Positions 54,676-64,000 of a DNA stretch of 64,000 nucleotides are shown here, piece after piece. Below the pieces are notes generated by a model. The model made no database searches. It was given only the letters and a program-made list of their open reading frames with translations, and was not told where the DNA came from. Source of the stretch: Cycas panzhihuaensis (taxonomy: Eukaryota; Cycadophyta); NCBI GenBank assembly GCA_023213395.1, contig CM041465.1, positions 38,757,741-38,821,740 on the forward strand. The letters are read 5' to 3'. The translations under genes and the position numbers were made by a program. The stretch's first letter is position 1. The number at the start of each line of letters is the position of its first letter.

Positions 54676-55059
54676 AAGAGGAGACTAGCTCCTCTGCTCG
54701 CTTTTGCACCTGCTCAAGGAGATCTGGAGAAAGCCTACAAACACTTGGTGACGACCTTCGCACTCTGAAGGCGATCCAACGTTTGTTTGAAGTTTTTTTT
54801 GCAGGTTCAAGCTTTTGGAGATACATTTGCAGGCTGAAGCAAGTACATCTCAGATCTGAATTTTTTTTTTCAGACAAAGGGCCTGTTGGGTATAGCACAG
54901 ATTGCTGTTACAAACAGTGATTTATTTAAAAAAAAAAAACTATCTTGTTGATATTTGCACTCAGATCTACAATTAAAAGTTGGTTTAAGTTCAGATCTGT
55001 TGTTCTTTTAGCACTAAGAACTCATTTTCAGTGATTTCCAGTGATTTCTAGTGCCTGGT

Positions 55060-55175
55060 AAATCTGGTTCCTCTGTGCACGCTGGTATCATCTGTGCATG
55101 CTGGTAAATCTGTGCATGCTGGTATCATCTGTGCATGCTGGTAAATCTGTGCATGCCTGGTAAATCTGTGCATGT
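55060..55175 (+). repeat. Tandem repeats in element N leader, GTGCATGCTGGTA type
   Basis: Units of about 17-18 bases built on CTGTGCATGCTGGTA with either AAT or TCAT before the next unit, about six copies. The block is absent from the matching part of M's leader. Confidence 0.85.
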
Positions 55176-55286
55176 TGGTAAAAGTCTGAACTCTTCCTAG
55201 TAAGAGTTTGAAGTTTGCCTTGCCTCTAGTAATTTACGTCTTTGCTAAATTCCACGCAGCTAATGAATTCTACACCTAAATTTCAC

Positions 55287-55498
55287 CTTGTTATGAACTC
55301 AACTTTGTAAATCTGCACTTTTCTTCACTCTTGTTATGAACTCGACTTTGTAAATCTGCCTTTGTCTTTGCTAAATTTCCTTCTTGTTATGAACTCGACT
55401 TTGTAAATTTGCACTTCTCTTCACTCTTTGTTATGAACTCGACTTTGTAAATCTGCCTTTGTCTTTGCTAAATTTCATTCTTTGTTATGAACTCACTG
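55287..55498 (+). repeat. Tandem repeats in element N leader, TTGTTATGAACTC type
   Basis: Four near-identical copies of TTGTTATGAACTCGACTTTG plus TAAATCTGC-like ends, and a partial fifth. Two spacer types alternate (CACTTTTCTTCACTC and CTTTGTCTTTGCTAAATTTC), giving a dimer of roughly 95 bases. Confidence 0.88.
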
Positions 55499-55991
55499 GT
55501 AATTACTGCACGGTAAGTCCGCTCAGTAAATCGGTCGATCCTCTAACACAGTAATTCTTCCCGTAATTACGCTGGTAATTCTTCCTGGTAATTCTGCCTT
55601 GGCTTGCAGTTATGAATTCTGGTTCTCTGCTTTTATGAAGTTTGTGCTACTAAATTCAAGTGAAGACATGCTGTGACTTTTATGAGTCAATTACATTGAA
55701 AGGAAGTGGCATCACACTCTGTCAATAGAGCTCTGGCATTGCCAAACTGAAAATGATCCTTTCCTGAAGGTTATCTTCCCTTTTTCAAGAAGCAAACTGA
55801 TCATCAAAATCATTTGGAACAGCATTTCCCTTGTGAAGTGATTTTAAGTGTTTTCATATCAAAAAGTGATACTTATCACTAATTTTTTAAAACACTTTTA
55901 AGGCACCTTGCATGGTGACCTAATGCCCTTAGTCTCAAAGAGGGCTCAAATACACTTTGTACTTAATAAAAATCACTTTTTTTTTTTTATC

Positions 55992-56016
55992 GTTGGGACT
56001 AATTTAAAGTCCCAAC
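55992..56016 (+). other. Conserved hairpin in element N leader
   Basis: Same stem GTTGGGACT/AGTCCCAAC as at 54062 in M, with loop AATTTAA instead of ATTTTAA. Confidence 0.7.
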
Positions 56017-56818
56017 ACTTGGTGCTTGATGTCCATTTTCATGCAAGTGGTTCTCTTACCTTCATTTTTTCAGCATTAAAAGGAACCCACTTGTATCTTC
56101 ATCACAAATTTTGCATTACTTCTTTCAGTACTTAAGCTCTTTTTTTCAAAAAGTACTTTGCAAAACTTATTGTAATCAAGCATTTGGTTTCTTACTTGGA
56201 TCAACATAGCACTACATTTTCATTAAAGTGCTCATTGTAAAAACACTACAAGTGTTCATATTCATGTACTTACATTGCTTCCTCTTGAAGCCACTTTTAT
56301 TGTAAAGCTTAATCAAAGCATTTTCATAAGTACATTATCCAAGCAAAAAGAAACCTAAGTTCACTTTAAAATCTGCTAAAAAAAAGTGACTTAAAATATG
56401 GTGGAGAGGCTCGAAAAAGGTTCAAACCTTACCTCTAAATTAACCTTAAGCTTGGTGCATTCCCTAGGGGACCAACTGACCGTACAGTCAGTGCACAACA
56501 ATTAAGGTTGCTTGAGGGAAAGGAGGTTCGAAAATGGTGTTATTAGGGCTGTGAATCCCAGGGAAAGCATGGTACGTCCATGCAGATCAACCCTACCTGC
56601 CTTGTCCTAGATTTAACTTGGCCAACAATTGGATCTCCTCTATAAGATCAAGTTGGACCAACTCCATAGCCTAGTCCTCCACCCCTCATCATTCCATTCA
56701 GTTGTTGGATCTTCTAGTAAAATCATGACTGTTGGTTTCGTTAGAAGGTGGAAATTAAGCGACAAAAGCTTTGAGTTTCCAAGTTATCTACTAGCTTCAA
56801 GCTTTTATAAACTGAAAC

Positions 56819-57600
56819 ATGGCTGCCATAAACATGCTAAATGCATGCACCATTCGGTTAACAGGACAAGATAATTATCAAGAATGGAAGAGACTCACTC
56901 AGAACTTGCTAATCATGAACGAATTTTGGAGTTATGTTTCTGGGAGATTACCTCGACTAGTACCTGTTACCAATGGAAATGTTACTGTGCAACCTGATGA
57001 TGCTTTGCTTGCTACTTGGAAAGCCAAAGATGAAATTGCTTTGGCATTCCTTCACATGATTGTTGATGTGCATGTAGATCAGAATATTGCTGGTGCTAAA
57101 ACTTCTAAGGAAGCTTGGGACACTTTGTCCTCATTGTATGAAAGGCGAGATCAAGCTTGCATTTTAATGGTTAAGGCAAAATTGTATTCTGTTAAGTTTG
57201 TCAAGCCCATGTCGGCTTTTCTTTCCTCCATCAAGGAGGTATGTAATGAACTGAATACACTTGGAAGTCCAGGTATAAGGGATGAATTGATCACTTCCAT
57301 CACCAAAGCCTTACCCAAAGACTACAATGGCTTCATTTCATCTACTACAAGAGATGGTTCTCTCAACACTATGACATTCAACAAATTTGAAAGTCTGTTA
57401 CTTCAAGAAGAACAAATCTACACTAAGGATAATGAGGAGGAACCATCTACATCAGGTGCATTCACGGCCAATTCAAAGGCCAAACAGCAACCCAAACCAG
57501 CAATTTGGGAACATGAACATTGGGTCTTCAAGGACCAATGTTGTATGTCATTATTGTGGCAAACCTGGCCACATAGCACTTGATTGTCGGAAAAAGCAAG
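56819..57600 (+). pseudogene. gag: Element N gag
   Basis: The start at 56819 gives MAAINMLNACTIRLTGQDNY. Open to 57583 with LIMNEFWSYVSGRLPR, SKEAWDTLSSLYERRDQAC, ALPKDYNGFISSTTRDGS and LLLQEEQIYTKD. A frameshift near 57500 puts the zinc knuckle (CHYCGKPGHIALDC, 57546-57587) in another frame. The Gln-rich tract seen in B and M is largely missing. Confidence 0.92.
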
Positions 57601-58255
57601 CAGATCTCACGCCAAAGCAATGCAGCCCACATCATCCGAATCGGCGGCGGCAGACCACGTCGGTACTAGCGGTGGTTTCGGAAGAACAACAAAGAAGAAG
57701 GCAACCCCTCGACTAAATCGAGGTGCCTATCGAGGAGGTCAAAGAGGAAGGGGTTTCGGAGGTGGCAATCAACGCCACTCTAATACTGCTTGCGAGATGA
57801 AGACAAAGCGTACGTGCATATCGGACATCCAAGGTTGATGAAACTTGGATTATTGATTCTGAGCTTCACAACACATGACTGGAAGTGAAGAGCTCCTCAC
57901 CAACATCAAGGAAGGCAAAGGTCAATCAGTGACCTTTGGGAATAATCAATCTATCAAAATTTCTGGAGTAGGCACAATAACTCCATTTTCTTCTTCATTA
58001 AATCCTTCCTCCACATTTCTCGATGGCAATGCCTATTTAATACCTTCAATGGACAAAAATTTACTATCTGTTAGCAAGTTGGACAAGCAACAGATGAGTG
58101 TATTGTTCCAAAATGGGAAATGTATAATTAGTGACAAAGAAGACCAAGTAGTAGCTGTTGGCTATGAGGATCAAGTCCTCTACAAGTTGGATGCAAATAA
58201 TATAACACTTGATTTGCTTACTCTGGTTCCATTGTCACTGCTTACTTGTCCAAGA
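57601..58255 (+). pseudogene. pol: Element N protease
   Basis: After a Gly/Arg-rich segment (RGAYRGGQRGRGFGGGNQRH near 57718-57777), the protease begins WIIDSE near 57847. A one-base loss breaks the DSGA motif. It is open again from 57875: MTGSEELLTNIKEGKGQSVT, LSVSKLDKQQMSVLFQ. A final frameshift near 58230 leads into integrase. Confidence 0.88.
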
Positions 58256-59120
58256 TGCAACTTTGGCATCAACGTCTAGGCCATTTGAGCTTAGACAATT
58301 TGAGGCAGATGATCAACAAGAATATGGTACATGGGCTTCCAAAGATCTATGGAACAAAATGTCTTTGTGAAGCGTGCATTATGGGAACTCAGCATCGCTT
58401 GCCTTTCCCTAAAGGCAAAGCGTGGCGTGCATCACATCCTCTGCAGGTAGTACATTCGGATTTGTGTGGACCTATGTCCACATCATCTTTTGGAGGAGCT
58501 TTGTATTACATCTCCTTCATTGATGACTTTTCTCACAAAGTTTGGGTCTATTTCATCAAACACAAATCAAGCATTTTCCAAGTTCAAAGAATTCAAGCTT
58601 GAAGTGGAAAATGAGTCCGCCATTCAATCAAAACATTCAGACAGACAATGGAGGTGAATTTACATCAAATGAATTCACCCAATACTGCAAGGATAATGGC
58701 ATTCGGAGACAACTGACGATACATCACACTCCTCAACAAAATGGAGTCTCGAGCGGATGAGCAGAACTTTGGCCAATAAAGCCAAAGCTATGATGCATGC
58801 ACAAGGACTCACTCGAGCTTCTTGGGCGTAAGCATTTCACACGACTACCTATGTGGCTAATCGCAGTCCTACTACAAGGTCACCAACATGACACCCGAGG
58901 AGGCATGGTCGGCAAAAAGCCTCATCACAACCATTTGAGGACTTCGGGTGCCTTTGCTTATATGCACATTCCCGATCGACAAAGGAAGAAATTAGACAAG
59001 CATAGTCTGAAATGCATCTTTGTAGGATATGCCATTCACAGCAAAGCCTACAAGTTGTATGATCCTATAGGGAAGAAAATGCATTTCTCAAGAGATGTCA
59101 TCTTTACTGAAGAAGATCAC
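58246..59120 (+). pseudogene. pol: Element N integrase
   Basis: Zinc region intact: LWHQRLGHLSLDNLRQ and CLCEACIMGTQHRLPF. First Asp in VVHSDLCGPMS, second Asp in DNGGEFTSNEF after a frame change near 58575. The Glu block QNGVSERM is broken by a one-base loss near 58748. Another lesion near 58865-58930 disturbs the NRSPT and KAW blocks. C-terminal part: [33 protein letters not shown]. Confidence 0.9.
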
Positions 59121-60217
59121 AAGGAGGTGCAAACAGCATCCATGCAACCTCCCATTGACAAAGGCAACAAGATTGTTGAGGCCTTCCTTCCCTCTCAATC
59201 TTCTACACCATGTTCATCATCTGCACTAGCTGGACCGTCTACTTCAACTGAATTTGCTCCACTTGATCCAAGCACATCTTCTGTTTACCAACCACTTACA
59301 CCAGAAGATCTTGAGGTTCAAGTAACTTCAATTCAAAAGTTACCCAAATGGTACACACAAACAGTTCAGGACGGTCACATCATTGAAGAAAAACGTCCAT
59401 CTAAATATTGGCAGCAAACCAATTATGCACTTATGGCTGAAGTGCTTTGTGTTGATGAGCCTTCCACTTTTGAGGAGGCTTCTAAAAATAAAATTTGGAA
59501 GGCTGCCATGGATGAAGAAATCCATTCTATTGAAAAGAATGGTACTTGGAATTTGGTTGAATTGCCTAAACATAAACAGGCAATCAGTTGCAAATGGGTC
59601 TACAAGACCAAATTCCATTCTGATGGTTCACTTAAAAGGCAGAGAGCACGCCTTGTCGCAAAAGGATTTAAACAAAAAGAAGGCATAGATTATGAAGAAA
59701 CTTTTGCACCAATGGCGAACATGAATACCATCAGACTTCTCTTGGCCTTAATTGCTCAATGCAAATGGCCTATTTACCAGATGGACGTGAAGAGCACCTT
59801 TCTTAATGGCAATCTTCAGGAGGAGGTGTATTTGGAGCAACCTCCCGGATATAAAGTACAAGGCAAGTAGCATTTTGCATATCGCCTAAAAAAGGCGTTA
59901 TATGGCTTGAAGCAAGCTCCAAGGGCATGGTACTCAAAGATCGATGACTACTTCTTGAGACATGGGTTTCATCGATCTACTTCAGATCCTAATCTGTATA
60001 TAAAAAATGAAATGAACCATGTAATTTTTGTTGCCTTGTATCTAGATGACTTAGTGATCACTGGTAGTGACACTAAGATGATTCACATTCTCCAAGATGA
60101 TTTGAAGAGAAGTTTCGAGATGATGATCTTGGACTTCTCCATTATTTTTTAGGCTTTGAGATATGGCAACAGCCAAGCTATATCGTCATCTCCCAAGCGA
60201 AATATTCTTGGGACATT
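59121..60217 (+). pseudogene. pol: Element N reverse transcriptase
   Basis: Open to 59870 after a Ser/Thr/Pro-rich linker: [84 protein letters not shown] at 59868-59870 interrupts it. LYGLKQAPRAWYSKIDDY and the active site VALYLDDLVITG (60030-60065) follow, then a frameshift near 60125 within LGLLHYFLG. Catalytic residues are kept. Confidence 0.92.
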
Positions 60218-60970
60218 TTGCAGCGATTCAGGATGCACGACTGCAAAACAGTGCCTACACCTATGGAGAATGGATCTAAGCTTACTCTCAATGAGGAAGC
60301 TGCACCGGCAGATCCCACACTTTACCAACAGTTGATTGGGAGTCTCATTTATCTCACCAACACTCGACCGGATATTTCATTTGCTGTTGGGATTTGCTCA
60401 CGTTACATGTCTCAACCCAATCAGATACACTGGAATACAGCCAAACGCATACTTAAGTACATCAAAGGCACATTGCAGCATGGCCTTGAGTATGCACATA
60501 ATGAGAACTTCACTCTGGAAGGGTTCTCGATTCGATTAGGTGTTGCCAAGATAGCAGAAGATCAACCTCGGGATACTGTTTTTCCCTTGGTTCAGCAGTT
60601 GTTTCCTGGAGTTGCAAGAAGCAACCCAATGTTACCTTGTCCTCCACCGAAGCAGAGTACAAAGCTGCAGTCAGTGTAGCTTGTGAGGCTACCTGGCTAC
60701 GACGGATTCTTGGGGAACTTGGACTTGAGCAGGGTCACCCCACCAGGATACATTGCGACAATCAAAGTGTGCTCAAGTTACTTAAGAATCCAGTGTTTCA
60801 TACGCGGACAAAACACATCGAGGTTCACCATCACTTCATCAGAGAGCATGTGCAGAATGGTGAGACCTACAGAGGAGTAGACAGCAGACATCTTTACCAA
60901 GCCTCTTGGTAGAGAGAAGTTTGTAAAATTCAGAGATGGTCTTGGTGTCCGACTTAACATTGTAAACAGT
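60218..60970 (+). pseudogene. pol: Element N RT end and RNase H
   Basis: LIGSLIYLTNTRPDISFAVG and HWNTAKRILKYIKGTLQHGL are open. The first RNase H Asp block (SDSDW) is damaged near 60530. [20 protein letters not shown] (Glu) and [15 protein letters not shown] (Asp) are intact at 60637-60790, with [18 protein letters not shown] following. A small rearrangement near 60870 disrupts the DIFTKPL block. Confidence 0.9.
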
Positions 60971-60979
60971 AAGGGGGGG
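60971..60979 (+). other. Element N polypurine tract
   Basis: AAGGGGGGG directly before the 3' LTR. Confidence 0.88.
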
Positions 60980-61523
60980 TGTTAAACCTTATGTTTACAT
61001 GTTAAGATATTGTAATTTAATTTTCATGTAATATGTGTACTTTTTACTTTAGGGGTGACTTATCACTTAAGTGCAACCCACATTCTTTCTAGTAACACAA
61101 CGTTGTCACTAAAGGGTCAAATGGACCCTCATGCATTTTTGCTCACATGAGAGCCCAAAAGGACACATGTACAACATGCAAGGCATGTATCTTGGATGTT
61201 TGACACTTGTCAAACATCCAAGGCCTTAGGTCTCTCTTCTCACTCTATATAATGAGACCTCTTCTCATTGTCTCATAAGAGAGTTGGAGTCAGATTGTTA
61301 TGCTGTCAGTTTGCTAATCAAACTGTTCATTCTTTGGAGGTTGTACCAATTCCAACTCCACATATTGGGTATCATTTTTTCTTGCTCCTTCATTTGTGCT
61401 TTGTCTCTTTGCTCTCTATTTTCCTTGAGATTATTATACTTGTTTGTATTTCTGCAACTAGAACTAGAGTGATCCTAGTTTCTAGATCTAGGGACTATTG
61501 AGGCCATCTAGCCTCTTTTCACA
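60980..61523 (+). repeat. Element N 3' LTR (544 bp)
   Basis: Pairs with 54109-54661. A deletion of about nine bases removes half of the 18-base palindrome present in the other LTR. Confidence 0.95.
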
Positions 61524-61528
61524 CTTAT

Positions 61529-62294
61529 TTGGCAAGTGGTATTCTTCTCTTCACTCTTGAGCATTAAAAGGAACCCACTTGTACTTTCATCACAAGTTTT
61601 TTGCTTTCCTTCATTGAGTACTTAGCATTCTTTTAAGTGCTTACTTTCTCAAAATTTATTGTACTCAAGCATATTTTACTTGGATTTGTATAGCACTCTC
61701 ACTTCATCAAGTGCTCATTGTAACAACACCTTTAAGTGTTCATTTGATGTACTCGATTGCTTCTCTTGAAGCCTCTTTCATTGTAAGCTTAATCAAGCAC
61801 CTTTCATAAGTATATCATCCAAGTAAAATAAATCCCAATTCCACTTTAACCTTCTAAAAAGTGACTTTAAAAATCTTATTGGAGAGGCCCGAAAAAGGTT
61901 TAAACCTTGCCTCTGAAATAACCTTAAGCTTGGTGCATTCCCTAGCGGACCAATCGACTGTACGGTCAGTGCACGACAATTAAAGTTGCTTGAGGGAAAG
62001 GAGGTTTGAAAAGGGTGTTATTGGGGCTGTGAATCCCAGGGAAAGCATGGTACGTCCATGCAAATCAACCCTACCTGCCTTGTCCTAGATTTAACTTGGC
62101 CAACTGTTGGATCTCCTCTATAGATCAGGGTTGGACCAACTCTTTACCCTAGTCCTCCACCCCTCATCATTCCATTCAGTTGTTGGATCTTCTAGCAAGA
62201 TTAGAACTGTTGGTTTCGTTAGAAGGTGGAACTTAAGCGACGAAAGCTTTGAGTCTCCAAGTTATCTGGTAGCTTCAAGCCTTACAACTTTAAT
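61529..62294 (+). other. Element M leader, second part
   Basis: Resumes M's leader after N and closely parallels N's leader at about 56040-56818 (GGTGCATTCCCTAG; GAATCCCAGGGAAAGCATGG). No supported gene; short open frames here have no coding pattern. Confidence 0.8.
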
Positions 62295-63290
62295 ATGGCT
62301 GCAATTAATATGCTCAATGCATGTACCATTAGATTAACAGGACAAGACAACTATCAAGAATGAAAAAGGATCACTCAAAATCTTTTGATAATGAATGAGT
62401 TTTGGGGTTATGTTTCTGGAAGAATATCTCGACCTGTACCTGTTATCAATGATGATGTAACTGTTCCTCTTGATAATGCTCTTGTTGCTGCTTGGGAAGC
62501 CAAAGATGAAATTGCTTTGGCATTCCTACATATGGTTATTGATGTTCATATAGATCAAAATATTGTATGTGCAAAAACTTCCAAGGAAGCATGGGACATT
62601 TTGTCCTCTTTGTATGAAAGGCCAGATGAAGCTCACATATTAATGATAAAAGCCAAGTTGTATTCTGTAAAATTTGTTAAGCCTATGTCGACTTTTCTTT
62701 CCTCCATCAAGGAGGTATGTAATGAATTGAATACATTAGGTAGTCCTGCCACTAGAGATGAGCTTATAACAACAATTGCCAAAGCTTTACCTAAGGACTA
62801 CAATGGCTTTATTTCTTCCACCACACGAGATGGTTCACTCAAACGAATGATATTTAATGAACTTGAAAGCTTGTTGCTTCAAGAGGAGCAAATTTACACC
62901 AAAGACAATGATGATGAACCATCCACATCAGGCGCATTCACGGCCAAATCAAAGGTCAAGCAGAACCCCAAACTTGCACTTTCAAAGCAGTTTGGGAACA
63001 TGAGCATTGGTTCCTCAAAGACCAATGTTGTTTGTCATTATTGTGGCAAAGTTGGCCACATAGCACCTAATTGTAGGAAGAAGCAAGCATATCTACAACA
63101 CACGACAACAACAACAACAGCGACGTCAACAAAGTCAGAGACAGCAGCAACCACGACAGCAATTCCAACAACAACAGCAGTAGCAACCCCCTCGACCAAA
63201 TCGAGGTGCCTATCGAGGAGGTCAAAGAGGAAGGGGGGGTTTTAGAGGTGGCAATCAATGCCACTTCAATCCGTTTGCAAATGAGGACAA
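62295..63290 (+). pseudogene. gag: Element M gag
   Basis: The start at 62295 gives MAAINMLNACTIRLTGQDNY, then a TGG-to-TGA stop at 62361-62363. Open from 62385: MNEFWGYVSGRISRPVPV, ALPKDYNGFISSTTRDGS, LLLQEEQIYTKDND. Intact zinc knuckle CHYCGKVGHIAPNC (63034-63075). A frame change at about 63080 precedes a Gln-rich tract with one TAG, then RGAYRGGQRGRGGFRGGNQ. Confidence 0.92.
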
Positions 63291-64000
63291 ATTGTTTTGT
63301 GCTTATCATTCATCCAAGGTTGATCAAACTTGGATCATTGACTCTGGAGCTACACAACACATGACTGGGAGTGAAGAAGTCCTTTGCGACATCAAGGAAG
63401 GAAAAGGTCAATCAGTGACCTTCCACAACAATGAATCTGTTAAGATTTCTGGTATTAGCACAATCGCTCCATTCTATTCTCCTTCCAATCCTTCCTCTTC
63501 ATTTCCCAATGGCAATGCCTATTTTATACCTTCCATGGACAAGAGCTTGCTATTTGTTAGCAAATTGGACAAGCAACAGATGAGCATTTTGTTCAAAAAT
63601 GGGAAATGTGTAATAAGTGACAAAAATGACCAAGTAGTAGCTGTTGGATATGAGGATCATGGCCTCTACAAATTGGATGCTAATAACATAATACTTGATT
63701 CTGCTTACCCTAGTTCCATTGTCACTCAAACTTTGTCCAAGATGCAACTTTGACATCAACGTTTAGGCCATTTGAACTTAGACAATCTTAAGTAGATGGT
63801 GAATAAAAATATGGTACATGGGCTCCCAAAGATATATGGCACAAAATGTCTTTGTGAAACATGCATAATGGGGACACAACATCGCTTGCCTTCCCCTCAA
63901 GGCAAAGCTTGGCGTGCATCATATCCTTTGCAGTTGGTACACTCAAATTTGTGTGGACCTATGTCCACCACATCCTTTGGAGGAGCTTTGTACTACATCT
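63291..64000 (+). pseudogene. pol: Element M protease and integrase start
   Basis: Protease with intact catalytic motif WIIDSGATQHMTGSEEVL near 63330-63385, open to 63753. Integrase zinc region: the Trp of LWHQRLGH is TGA (63751-63753) and a Gln near 63793 is TAG; CLCETCIMGTQHRLPS is intact. The first catalytic block reads LVHSNLCGPMS, so Asp is Asn. The window ends in FGGALYYI. Confidence 0.92.

Larger units (their letters stand above)
54109..61523 (+). mobile_element. Element N: complete copia retrotransposon nested in M
   Basis: LTRs at 54109-54661 and 60980-61523 are flanked by cttat (54104-54108, 61524-61528). PBS, a long leader of about 2.1 kb, gag, protease, integrase, RT, RNase H and PPT are in copia order. 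By eye the LTRs differ by about a dozen substitutions and one deletion of about nine bases. It inserted into the leader of a sister copy (M) in the same orientation. Frames are broken in every gene. Confidence 0.95.
51696..64000 (+). mobile_element. Element M: copia retrotransposon, continues past window end
   Basis: 5' LTR, PBS, a long leader interrupted by N (54109-61523), gag, protease and the start of integrase. It belongs to the same family as B and N by LTR, Gag and integrase sequence. The window ends within the integrase core. Confidence 0.9.

Noticed and set aside
54406-54920. Hydrophobic open frames in and after the N LTR, and their copies at 61268-61501
   Set aside because: LTR and leader sequence. 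They differ in frame between the two LTRs and show no start or codon conservation.
55060-55498. Regular repeats with spacers that look CRISPR-like
   Set aside because: Spacers are not unique but alternate between two types, the block lies in a retrotransposon leader, and the sequence is plant.

Overview
The window is a pile of LTR retrotransposons from a plant nuclear genome. I can see no convincing host gene, rRNA, tRNA or CRISPR array. Plant origin is supported by the Ty1/copia and Ty3/gypsy families, their primer-binding sites (mostly complementary to initiator-Met tRNA) and 5-bp target duplications. The density of old, stop-riddled, nested copies suggests a very large genome, possibly a gymnosperm; that last step is inference. 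Elements are named A to O for this annotation only.

Layout. Element D (minus-strand copia) appears to be the oldest host. Its body is visible at 15013-18259 and a piece of its leader probably at 35323-35457. Everything else can be read as insertions into D. (1) Left: copia B (+, 3663-4477 and 11537-15012) holds copia A (-, 1-3662) and gypsy C (-, 4478-11536, TSD ccttc). (2) Middle: copia E (+, 18260-35317, TSD gttaa) holds gypsy-like F (+, 21057-32898, TSD atagt/atagc), which holds copia G (+, 24911-30792, TSD gttac), which holds solo LTR H (29291-29884, TSD cactt). (3) Right: copia I (+, from 35458) holds gypsy-derived O (-, from 40408), which holds J (+, from 41605). J holds K (-, 41904-46729, TSD gtcat) and copia L (+, from 46775). 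L's 3' LTR is broken by copia M (+, 51696 to the window end), which holds copia N (+, 54109-61523, TSD cttat). The deepest chain is D>I>O>J>L>M>N.

Function. Each autonomous copy would encode Gag (particle shell), protease, integrase, reverse transcriptase and RNase H. Copia elements have integrase before RT and gypsy C has it after. Every copy examined has frameshifts, stops or lost catalytic residues. The longest open stretches are in G (27374-28738), I (38618-40015), F (23389-24910) and C gag/protease (8413-9522).

Most unusual parts. Element K has intact ends but no recognisable pol and about 4 kb of unassigned interior. Element F has Gag and protease joined to an integrase-tail-like segment, with RT, RNase H and the integrase core missing. 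Element O has a gag-like frame followed directly by a polypurine tract and LTR. The LTR family shared by B, H, M and N carries a conserved array of inverted repeats.
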